Shown here piece after piece: positions 1-5,653 of a stretch of DNA of 8,258 nt. The DNA is from JAGMDK01 sp023128695 (GTDB lineage: Bacteria > Planctomycetota > Phycisphaerae > UBA1845 > Fen-1342). Made by a program: the position numbers and the translations under genes. The stretch covers positions 1 through 8,258 of the forward strand of contig DAOVQG010000210.1 in assembly GCA_030628805.1 (NCBI GenBank), given 5' to 3'. A model generated the notes under the pieces. The model was not told where the DNA came from. It saw only the letters and a program-made list of their open reading frames with translations, and did no database searches. Position 1 is the first letter of the stretch, and every line of letters begins with the position of its first letter.

Positions 1-761
1 GCCGCTACATCTTGTGTGGCACCGGCTTCCAGCCGGTGGGTTCGTCCGGGACGGAGCCCGGGCGCTACATCTTGTGTGGCACCGGCTTCCAGCCGGTGGG
101 TTCGTCCGGGACGGAGCCCGGGCGCTACATCTTCTTCCCTCAGGATCGGATAGCGATAGTGCCACAAATGACTCTTGACCGTCTCGTGAATGATCTCGTC
201 GTCCGCGACGGCGGTCTGGAGATACGCGTCCCAGTTCACCAGCCGCAGGCCGCGGTAGATCAGTCCGGCCTTGAACCACTGGAAGAAAACCTCGTACACG
301 GCCTTCGCGCAGACCTCGTCGAGCGTGAACCGGGTCCGCTCCCAGTCGCAGGAGAAGCCCATCTTGTGGAGCTGCATCAGGATGCGGCCGCCGTACTCCT
401 CTTTCCACTCCCAGATTTTCTTGACCAATCCCTCGCGCTTGAGCTCGTGGCGGGTGAGGTTCTGCTCTTCCTTGAGCTTGCGCTCGACCACGGCCTGGGT
501 CGCGATGCCGGCGTGATCGGTACCGGGCATCCACATCGCCTCGTAGCCGCACATGCGTTTGTGGCGAATGAGGATGTCCTGCAACGAATCGTTCAGGGCG
601 TGGCCGAGGTGCAACGCCCCGGTTACGTTCGGCAGCGGGATGTCGATGACGAAAGGCTCTTTATCTGGATTGGGCTCGGCGTGGAAAAAGCCGCCTTGTT
701 CCCAGAACTCGTATATCTTACTTTCGACCGCGTGGGGGTCGTAACTGCCACCGTTGCTCAT
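1..761 (-). CDS. valS: Valyl-tRNA synthetase, N-terminal part (runs off window)
   Basis: Class I aminoacyl-tRNA synthetase that charges tRNA-Val with valine in the cytoplasm. The reading frame starts at the ATG at 761-759 (MSNGGSYDPHAVESKIYEFW) and stays open to base 1, giving 253 whole codons, about a quarter of a normal ValS. The class I HIGH motif is seen as HLGH at residues 51-54 inside PLPNVTGALHLGHAL. The ValS-typical GTDHAGIATQ follows at 80-89. The start is supported by GGAG (770-767 on the minus strand) five bases before the ATG. Up to about residue 206 (LWHYRYPI) it reads like a normal ValS, where a short loop and then the VATTRPET strand of the editing domain would be expected. Instead, residues 211-250 are two exact copies of a 20-residue unit encoded by a 60-bp DNA repeat. 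Whether the frame resumes as ValS lies outside the window, so the gene may be intact with an insert, truncated, or misassembled at an edge. It lies 240 bp downstream of the channel gene on the same strand. Confidence 0.93.
   Translation of the reverse strand, partial: MSNGGSYDPHAVESKIYEFWEQGGFFHAEPNPDKEPFVIDIPLPNVTGALHLGHALNDSLQDILIRHKRMCGYEAMWMPGTDHAGIATQAVVERKLKEEQNLTRHELKREGLVKKIWEWKEEYGGRILMQLHKMGFSCDWERTRFTLDEVCAKAVYEVFFQWFKAGLIYRGLRLVNWDAYLQTAVADDEIIHETVKSHLWHYRYPILREEDVAPGLRPGRTHRLEAGATQDVAPGLRPGRTHRLEAGATQDVA
3..133 (-). repeat. 60-bp tandem repeat (family A) inside valS
   Basis: Bases 3-62 and 63-122 are identical 60-mers, followed by an 11-base partial third copy (123-133). On the minus strand each unit contains two small palindromes: CCGGG/CCCGG around a CTCCGT loop, and CACCGGCT-gga-AGCCGGTG (8-bp stem, 3-base loop). 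Because 60 is divisible by three and the used frame has no stop, the array reads in frame with valS and adds the 20-residue unit starting DVAPGLRPGRTH and ending EAGATQ. The array reaches the window edge, so its total copy number is unknown. The same sequence elements recur at 4002-4117. This looks like a dispersed REP-like element. No transposase for it is visible here. Confidence 0.9.
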
Positions 762-766
762 GAAGG

Positions 767-770
767 CTCC
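767..770 (-). promoter_or_regulatory. Ribosome-binding site of valS
   Basis: The minus strand reads GGAG, then five bases (CCTTC), then the ATG at 761-759. This spacing fits a standard Shine-Dalgarno site and fixes the valS start. No convincing sigma-70 promoter was found between this site and the repeats at 843-968. Confidence 0.6.
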
Positions 771-842
771 AACAAACGCAGGTTCATACCCCTAAATCAC
801 TGTGCGCAATTTCGCGACAGCTCGGATTTCGTAAGACCGCGC

Positions 843-968
843 GGGAGGGCGAGGCTCCTGCCGAGCCGCACGTTCGATTACCTCCGGGGCATGGCTCGGC
901 AGGAGCCTCGCCCTCCCAGTACGTTCGATTTTCTCCGGGGCATGGCTCGGCAGGAACCTCGCCCTCCC
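843..968. repeat. GC-rich inverted/direct repeat cluster (family B)
   Basis: The gap between the channel gene and valS holds three arms of one 25-base sequence. Arm 843-867 begins GGGAGGGCGAGGCTCC. Its exact reverse complement lies at 893-917, separated by 25 bases. A third arm at 944-968 matches the second with one change (G to A). Arms two and three, with the preceding spacer of about 26 bases (ACGTTCGATT, CTCCGGGGCAT), form a direct repeat of about 51 bp. Each arm also has an internal small palindrome (GGCTC-ggcag-GAGCC). The transcript could fold into a very stable 25-bp stem, which might end or stabilise the channel mRNA upstream of valS. There is no T-run, so a classical intrinsic terminator is not supported. 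Confidence 0.85.
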
Positions 969-969
969 A

Positions 970-1004
970 GTCCAACCCGCACGTTTGGTGTTGACGGAGC
1001 ACTA
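970..1004 (-). repeat. CTAGTG-type repeat (family C) overlapping the channel stop codon
   Basis: Read on the minus strand from 1004, the sequence is TAGTGCTCCGTCAAC, followed by a looser match ending CGGGTTGGACT. It aligns with the copies at 3925 and 8151 (AGTGCTCCGTC or AGTGCTCCGCC, then a CGGGTTGC-like end). The first three bases TAG are the stop codon of the channel gene, so the element supplies or abuts the gene end. The match decays in its second half, so the left boundary is approximate. Confidence 0.6.
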
Positions 1005-3857
1005 TTCTTCTTTGGCCGGCAGGGCGGCGACGATCTCGTCAGCTTGTCGGCGGCCGTATTGGAGGGCCGCGTCCGGATCGCTTGGGACCGTTGGTTTGTG
1101 CGGCCTCTTCGCATCCTGCTCCTGCTGCTCCTGCTCCAGGTGGATGGTCTGTGTCGGAAACGCGAATTCGACGCCGAGCCGCCGGGCCAGGCGGATGATG
1201 TCCAGGTACAGCCGGTGCCGTTCGCGCAGCTCGGCGCCCCAATCCGGGCATTCGTGGAAGCAGTACAGCATGATGTCGATCGACGAGGCCGCGAACTTGG
1301 AGACATACACGTGGAAATAGTCCTTGCGCGTGTCGGGATGTTTGCGGATGATTTCGCGAATGCCTTCGCAGAAGGCCTCGAGTTGTTCGGGGGTGGTCGC
1401 GTAGGTGACCGAAATCGTGGTCGATGTTCGCCGATATCGCCGCCGGCCCAGGTTGTCGATGGTGGCGTTCATGATCTCGGCGTTGGGGATCGTCATCTGC
1501 GAGTTGTAGAAGGTGCGGATGCGCGAGCTGCGCAGCCCGACCGACTCGACCGTGCCCTCGCTGTCGCCGATCTTGACCCAGTCCCCGACCTGGAAGGGCC
1601 GGTCGAGGACCACGTTCACCGAGCCGAAGAGGTTGGCGATGGTGTCCTTGGCGGCGAAGGAGATTGCCAGACCGCCGACGCCCAGCGCGGCCAGCCATTT
1701 GTCGATCTCATAGCCGAAGGCGCTGAGGATGAAGACGAATCCGAGGGCCACGACGGCCACCTTGACCGTTTTCTTGACCAGCGGCACCAACACGTCATCC
1801 ATGCGGGTGGCGGTTCTGGACGCCCGGGCGGCGAGGAAGCTCGCAACCACATCCACCAAGCGGTAAGAGGCGTAGACCCCGACGAGGGCCATGACGACCT
1901 TGAGCACCGGCCAGGCCCAGCTCATGATCGTGGCCCCGAGGTCGAGGAACTGCAAAAGCACCCACCAGACCGCCACCATCGCCAGGTTCGAGGTGGGCCG
2001 CAGGGCCCGCCGCAGGGCCCGCGGCAAGACCTCGGCCCCCTCGGTGCGCAACAACCGCCGACTGATCCACGGCAGCAACATTTGGGACAGCACGCGGACC
2101 AGCGCGCCCAGCACGAGCACCAGCGCGATCCCGATCCATTGCCAGCCCTTCAGTCCCGCGATATCCTGTTTCAAGCTCGGGCGGATGAGGTACTCGCGCA
2201 CATAGAGCCCGGGCAGGCTCAGGATTGAAAGCCCCGGGTGGTCTTCCCAGTCTTTGTGGACGGGTCGGTTCTCCAGGGCCTCATACAGGTCGTCGATGTC
2301 GCGGACGGTCCGTTTGGAGAACAGCCACTCGCCCTGGCGCTCGCCGCGTTGCTGCTTTTGGAGTTCGATCCGCCCCTCGTCGTACGGGCCGAACAAGGTG
2401 ACGCGCGTGGACTTGGCCGCCTGGTTGTCCAATTCCTTTCCGACCAGCTCCTCGTGCCGGATGAGCACCAGCCAGAGCTTGCCGGCCAAAATATGGGCGA
2501 ATTCGCGCTCCACGGCGCTCAGTTGCGACAGGTCGAGGCACGAGACCGCCGTTTTCAGGTCGTTGCTCTCGATCGCGTCGCGGAACGTATTGAGCGTCGC
2601 GCTGGGGGTCGCGGTATCTTCCGGAAAAAGCTCGGACGGTTCCTCCCTCGGCGGGGCGGGCGCTGCGACTTCCGGCCGCGCGAGCGGCACGCCTTCGTCC
2701 GGTGCAACTATCGCCGGTGCCGGCGTCGGCTGCTCGGCCACCTCTTCGGCGAGCCCTTCGGTCATGCGAGGCGCGTTCCGTACCGTCTGGGCCGAAAAAC
2801 GCCACTGGCCGGTGCCCTGTCGCACGAGAATGACTAACAGCGGCTTCTTCCCGATCGCCCAGGTGGGCTTAATCTCGGAGGTCGGCTCGGCCTCCAGACG
2901 CTTCATGTCAAGCGTGCCGTCGGAGATCAGCCAACCGACAATGGCCTCGAGCTGCTCGACATACGTAGTCCCCTTCTCCTGGCGAAGCTGCCGGACGTAT
3001 TCGGGACCGCGCTTGAGCAGTTCCGCGTACGCTTCCCCGTAACTGTCCAGGCCCAGTTCCGTCTTCAGGGTCTCGGTCGCCACCTCGGAGAAGTCCAGGC
3101 ATTCCCGCGCCGCCGGAAAGTAGGAGCCTTTCTTCGTCCGCGCGCTCTCGGCCATCTTGAGGAAGAACCGCATCATGTGGAACGGCGAACTGAGCGAGTC
3201 CGGCTTGAGCTCTTCGAGCCCCTCCTCACCCGGAAGCGGAGTTGGGATCGCGGTCTGGCGGTCCAGGCGTTCAAGCAACCCGTCGAGCCCCTCATACCAC
3301 TTCGGAATGTCGGCCACGACGGAGGCGGCGAATTTCCATTCCTTCCGCTCCTCCGGGCTGCCGCTGGCATCTTCGCCTGGGCTCAGCGTCGTGATGCGCT
3401 CAAGCACCAACACCAGCGGGTTCAGGCCGAACGATTGGACCTGGTCATTCCGCCCGCCCGGCTCGTCCGGGAACACCTCCTTGTCTTCCGGATCAAAAAG
3501 CCCCTTCTTTTCCAACCGTTCGAGAATGGCGTTCAACTTCCGGACGTACTCCGGCCCCTGCGTCTTCCAGGCCTCCGCGTCGACCGCACTGTCATCCAGA
3601 CACTTCATCCCCTCCACATATCTGTCATCGCCGCGCGCTTCGTCCCGCACGGTAGCGAGGAAATAACAGATGGTGCTGTAGGGCGAACGCAGATGGTTGA
3701 CGGGTTGGGATGCGGCTTGCGTGGCCGGCTGGGTTGTCGGCTGCTCCTCGGTCTGGTCCGCGACCTCGGCAGGAGTGACTTCTTGAGTCCGGGCAGCCCG
3801 CGGCAGTCCGACCAACGACAGCACCAGCACCAGCAGGATGAGCAGTTGGCTTCGCAT
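1002..3857 (-). CDS. Large MscS-family mechanosensitive channel with three periplasmic repeat domains
   Basis: A 951-residue inner-membrane protein of the small-conductance mechanosensitive channel family, expected to release solutes during hypo-osmotic shock. Residues 1-22 form a signal peptide (MRSQLLILLVLVLSLVGLP). Residues 23-570 lack membrane segments and should be periplasmic. Within them a module occurs three times, about 58-191, 224-372 and 418-529. Each begins SP or SA with a T/M..FL-like helix, contains CLD near its start, and closes with W-x-F-S-like, TV, and a Y/M-E-x-L helix. Hydrophobic helices follow at about 573-593, 624-672 and 697-716. The pore helix and MscS core (ALGVGGLAISFAAKDTIANL) lie at 724-743, the beta domain (DRPFQVGDWVKIG) at 752-764, and the C-terminal alpha/beta domain runs to about 905. 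A charged, Q/E-rich tail ends the protein. E. coli MscS is 286 residues, so this is a long family member. The ATG at 3857 is preceded only by a weak AAGG, three bases away. Confidence 0.92.
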   Translation of the reverse strand: MRSQLLILLVLVLSLVGLPRAARTQEVTPAEVADQTEEQPTTQPATQAASQPVNHLRSPYSTICYFLATVRDEARGDDRYVEGMKCLDDSAVDAEAWKTQGPEYVRKLNAILERLEKKGLFDPEDKEVFPDEPGGRNDQVQSFGLNPLVLVLERITTLSPGEDASGSPEERKEWKFAASVVADIPKWYEGLDGLLERLDRQTAIPTPLPGEEGLEELKPDSLSSPFHMMRFFLKMAESARTKKGSYFPAARECLDFSEVATETLKTELGLDSYGEAYAELLKRGPEYVRQLRQEKGTTYVEQLEAIVGWLISDGTLDMKRLEAEPTSEIKPTWAIGKKPLLVILVRQGTGQWRFSAQTVRNAPRMTEGLAEEVAEQPTPAPAIVAPDEGVPLARPEVAAPAPPREEPSELFPEDTATPSATLNTFRDAIESNDLKTAVSCLDLSQLSAVEREFAHILAGKLWLVLIRHEELVGKELDNQAAKSTRVTLFGPYDEGRIELQKQQRGERQGEWLFSKRTVRDIDDLYEALENRPVHKDWEDHPGLSILSLPGLYVREYLIRPSLKQDIAGLKGWQWIGIALVLVLGALVRVLSQMLLPWISRRLLRTEGAEVLPRALRRALRPTSNLAMVAVWWVLLQFLDLGATIMSWAWPVLKVVMALVGVYASYRLVDVVASFLAARASRTATRMDDVLVPLVKKTVKVAVVALGFVFILSAFGYEIDKWLAALGVGGLAISFAAKDTIANLFGSVNVVLDRPFQVGDWVKIGDSEGTVESVGLRSSRIRTFYNSQMTIPNAEIMNATIDNLGRRRYRRTSTTISVTYATTPEQLEAFCEGIREIIRKHPDTRKDYFHVYVSKFAASSIDIMLYCFHECPDWGAELRERHRLYLDIIRLARRLGVEFAFPTQTIHLEQEQQEQDAKRPHKPTVPSDPDAALQYGRRQADEIVAALPAKEE

Positions 3858-3910
3858 ACCTTAACACCAGGGGAAAATGGCCTCACTCGTCACGTCGGCA
3901 GCCCGCCGAC

Positions 3911-3939
3911 ATGATACCGGTAATCTAGTGCTCCGCCAA
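3911..3939 (-). promoter_or_regulatory. Candidate sigma-70 promoter of the channel gene
   Basis: On the minus strand a -35-like TTGGCG (3939-3934) and a -10-like TATCAT (3916-3911) are separated by 17 bases, about 50 bases upstream of the channel ATG at 3857. The -35 hexamer lies inside the family C repeat beginning at 3925. Only partial consensus matches are present, so this is a suggestion from spacing and position. Confidence 0.35.
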
Positions 3940-3973
3940 CGCTGATTCGACGGCTTGCGTATTGCTCAAGAGC
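3925..3973 (+). repeat. CTAGTG-type repeat (family C), upstream of the channel gene
   Basis: Begins CTAGTGCTCCGCCAACGCTG, continues to CGACGGCTTGCGTAT, and ends near a small palindrome GCTCAAGAGC (3964-3973). It aligns closely with the copy at 8151 (CTAGTGCTCCGTCGCAGCTG, CGGGTTGCGTAT). The reverse complement of the terminal palindrome, GCTCTTGAGC, is the core of the palindrome at 8205-8222. Confidence 0.7.
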
Positions 3974-4001
3974 TTGCTATTACCCACATTTTCTGAGTTG
4001 T

Positions 4002-4117
4002 ATGTAGCGGCCGGGCCCCGTGCCAGCCGAAGTGTGGCACCGGCATCTTGCCGGTGTGATTATCACCGGCTGGAAGCCGGTGCCACACAATGTAGCGTCC
4101 GGGCCCCGTACCGGACG
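4002..4117. repeat. Composite palindromic repeat (family A) in the divergent intergenic region
   Basis: Two related flanks, ATGTAGCGGCCGGGCCCCGT (4002 on) and ATGTAGCGTCCGGGCCCCGT (4090 on), enclose a nested inverted repeat. Outer arms GTGTGGCACCGGC (4032-4044) and GCCGGTGCCACAC (4076-4088) are perfect complements. Inside lie two smaller hairpins, CACCGGC-atctt-GCCGGTG (4038-4056) and CACCGGCT-gga-AGCCGGTG (4064-4082). The second hairpin and the ATGTAGCG...CCGGG flank are the building blocks of the 60-bp unit in valS, so both sites belong to one dispersed family. An 84-codon frame across this region on the minus strand is just translated repeat. Confidence 0.85.
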
Positions 4118-4149
4118 TCGTGCGAAAGCCTCTGACCGGAAATGGCACC

Positions 4150-4194
4150 AGCATCATTACTGAGGCCGAGATGGGAATCTCGGCCCAGCGTGCT
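4150..4194 (+). promoter_or_regulatory. Strong stem-loop in the metK leader
   Basis: GGCCGAGAT (4164-4172) and ATCTCGGCC (4177-4185) form a perfect 9-bp stem with a GGGA loop. Outside, CTG (4160-4162) pairs with CAG (4186-4188) past a bulged A4163. AGCA (4150-4153) can pair with TGCT (4191-4194) across an internal loop. There is no T-run, so it is not a standard terminator. It lies about 130 bases before the metK start. It does not show the conserved segments of the SAM-I riboswitch as I know them. It could be another dispersed repeat or a genuine leader structure. Confidence 0.5.
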
Positions 4195-4309
4195 ACGACA
4201 ACGTGGGCCACCCGTTGCAATTAGCCGCTCCTCTTGTCGCCCCGTTCCCTCAAGATTACCATACGTGGCTGATCTTCGTCGGGCCCTTGAGCACGTGGCG
4301 AAGAGCAAA

Positions 4310-4317
4310 GGAAGGAG
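4310..4317 (+). promoter_or_regulatory. Ribosome-binding site fixing the TTG start of metK
   Basis: GGAAGGAG lies six bases before the TTG at 4324. There is no in-frame ATG between this site and the conserved KYLFTSESVS segment, so the TTG start is the best choice. Confidence 0.75.
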
Positions 4318-4323
4318 ACCATC

Positions 4324-5505
4324 TTGGCAACCGCAGACAGTAGAAAGTACCTTTTCACCTCCGAATCCGTCAGCATGGGGCATCCCGACAAGGTCGCGGA
4401 CCAAATCTCCGATGCGATTCTGGATGCCATGTTGGCCCAGGACAGGTACTCCCGCGTCGCCTGTGAGACCCTGGTCTCGACCGGCATGGTCTTCGTGGCC
4501 GGTGAAGTGACCACCAAGGCCTACGTCGAAATCCCCGACGTCGTCCGCGAGACCGTCAAGGATATCGGCTATACCTCCGGCGGCATGGCGTTCGACTATG
4601 AATCCTGCGCCGTGCTGACCTCGATCAAACGACAATCGCCGGATATCGCAATGGGTGTCGACCGCGAGGGCGCCGGGGACCAGGGGATGATGTTCGGCTT
4701 TGCCTGCCGCGAAACGCCGCAGCTCATGCCGTTGCCGATTCAACTTGCGCATCAGTTGATGGAGCACCACGTCGGCGCCCGGCGGGAGGAGCTCATCCCC
4801 GGCCTGCGGCCGGATGCCAAGACGCAGGTGACCGTGGAATACGAAGGCCTCACGCCGGTGCGTGTGGATACCGTCGTGCTATCGGCCCAGCACACGCCGC
4901 TGTGGAACGATCGGCAAGACGAGCTCGCCCGGGAAGTCGTCAGCCATATTGTCAAGCCCGTGCTTGGCGACTGGTGGAAACCCAATATCACTGTGCACGT
5001 CAACCCAACCGGGCGCTTTGAAATCGGCGGCCCGCAGGGTGATTGCGGCCTGACCGGACGAAAGATCATCGTGGACACCTACGGCGGCCGCGGCCGCCAC
5101 GGCGGGGGGGCCTTTTCGGGCAAGGACCCGACCAAGGTGGATCGCTCGGCCACCTACATGGCCCGTTACATCGCCAAGAACATCGTCGCCGCCGGCTTGG
5201 CCGACATTTGCGAAGTCCAGCTTTCATACGCGATCGGCGTGGCCGAGCCCACCAGCGTGTTCATCAGCAGCGGGGGCACCGGCAAGATCGACGACGCGAA
5301 GCTGAGCGAACTGGTCCGCGAGCATTTCCCACTCACGCCGCGTGCGATCATCGAGTATCTGGACCTGCGCCGTCCGATCTATCAGGAGACCGCCCGGCAC
5401 GGCCATTTCGGCCGCGAGCTGCCGAACTTCACCTGGGAAAAGACCGATAAAACGGAGGTACTCAGGCAAGCGGCAGGGGCTTGGCAGTCCACCGTGGAAG
5501 GGTAG
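4324..5505 (+). CDS. metK: S-adenosylmethionine synthetase (methionine adenosyltransferase)
   Basis: Cytoplasmic enzyme that makes S-adenosylmethionine from methionine and ATP, releasing phosphate and pyrophosphate. It is the main methyl donor source of the cell. The 393-residue product is close to the usual 380-400. Conserved segments are all present: KYLFTSESVSMGHPDK at 8-23 with the ATP-binding GHPDK, the GAGDQG signature at 116-121 followed by MMFGFA, and the phosphate-binding glycine-rich loop GGGAFSGKDPTKVDRS starting at 260. The usual VSEGHPDK has M instead of E at residue 18. Translation starts at a TTG with a strong GGAAGGAG six bases upstream. The gene has its own long leader with a stable hairpin and is followed by a short GC-rich stem-loop at its stop codon. 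No frameshift or missing catalytic motif is visible. Confidence 0.97.
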   Translation: MATADSRKYLFTSESVSMGHPDKVADQISDAILDAMLAQDRYSRVACETLVSTGMVFVAGEVTTKAYVEIPDVVRETVKDIGYTSGGMAFDYESCAVLTSIKRQSPDIAMGVDREGAGDQGMMFGFACRETPQLMPLPIQLAHQLMEHHVGARREELIPGLRPDAKTQVTVEYEGLTPVRVDTVVLSAQHTPLWNDRQDELAREVVSHIVKPVLGDWWKPNITVHVNPTGRFEIGGPQGDCGLTGRKIIVDTYGGRGRHGGGAFSGKDPTKVDRSATYMARYIAKNIVAAGLADICEVQLSYAIGVAEPTSVFISSGGTGKIDDAKLSELVREHFPLTPRAIIEYLDLRRPIYQETARHGHFGRELPNFTWEKTDKTEVLRQAAGAWQSTVEG

Positions 5506-5528
5506 CGCCGGACCTCCGAACCCGGCGC
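5505..5528 (+). terminator. GC-rich stem-loop at the metK stop codon
   Basis: GCGCCGG (5505-5511) pairs perfectly with CCGGCGC (5522-5528) around a 10-base loop, starting at the last base of the metK stop. The following sequence lacks a T-run, so it may pause or protect the mRNA rather than terminate it. Confidence 0.35.
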
Positions 5529-5540
5529 ACCGCCGCGAAT

Positions 5541-5570
5541 CTTGTAAAAATGTTAGGCTTGGAGGTTAGA
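5541..5570 (+). promoter_or_regulatory. Possible promoter of the EEP cassette
   Basis: TTGTAA (5541-5546) and TTAGAT (about 5565-5570) are spaced 18 bases apart in a small AT-rich patch between metK and the EEP gene. If used, transcription would start near 5577, downstream of the leader ORF start at 5570, so promoter and leader readings exclude each other. Weak consensus matches only. Confidence 0.25.
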
Positions 5571-5653
5571 TGCTGCAGATATTGTGTGATCAAGGGCTTG
5601 TGCGGTGGCCGGTTTGGTCCGGTCGCCTCCGGCGGCGATTCGTGGCGGCATGA
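5570..5653 (+). CDS. Possible 27-codon leader ORF overlapping the EEP gene
   Basis: ATG at 5570 is preceded by GGAGG (5561-5565) with a four-base spacer, the best ribosome-binding site in this gap. The frame encodes MLQILCDQGLVRWPVWSGRL followed by RRRFVAA and stops at TGA 5651-5653. That stop overlaps the ATG of the EEP gene (5650-5652) as ATGA, the classical layout for translational re-initiation. The EEP start itself has only a GGCGG-like, poorly placed site. The peptide has no recognisable domain. It is rich in Trp and Arg, but that is too little to call attenuation. It could be chance, since short frames are common. Confidence 0.4.
   Translation: MLQILCDQGLVRWPVWSGRLRRRFVAA

Larger units (their letters stand above)
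4118..4323 (+). other. metK leader region, no gene seen
   Basis: The remaining 206 bases before metK contain no credible coding frame. Besides the hairpin at 4150-4194 and the ribosome-binding site at 4310-4317 nothing specific is recognisable, and no clear -35/-10 pair stands out on the plus strand. A weak pair farther upstream (TTGCTA 3974-3979 and TTGTAT 3998-4003, 18-base spacing) could start a long leader, but the match is poor. Confidence 0.5.

Noticed and set aside
1..133. CRISPR array
   Set aside because: Units are directly adjacent 60-mers with no unique spacers. The cluster at 843-968 also lacks spacer-like variation and is explained as palindromic repeats.
12..2228. A 738-codon open frame on the plus strand
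   Set aside because: It runs antisense to valS and the channel gene, starts inside the 60-bp repeat, shows no recognisable domain, and is explained by high GC content in the opposite frame.
3177..3914. A 245-codon open frame on the plus strand
   Set aside because: Antisense to the N-terminal half of the channel gene, which has a signal peptide and internal repeats supporting the minus strand.
3966..4220. An 84-codon frame on the minus strand in the divergent intergenic region
   Set aside because: Most of it is translation of the family A palindromic repeat, with no ribosome-binding site or domain support.
4118..4323. SAM-I riboswitch upstream of metK
   Set aside because: The conserved segments of that class as I know them are not present. 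Only a single strong hairpin is seen.
4063..4770. A 235-codon open frame on the minus strand
   Set aside because: Antisense to metK and extending into the intergenic repeats. The product resembles no family, while metK is unambiguous.
5605..5649. An upstream GTG start for the EEP gene adding 15 residues
   Set aside because: The extra residues are unlike the family, which starts directly with a KFIFWNI-type strand, and no ribosome-binding site precedes the GTG.
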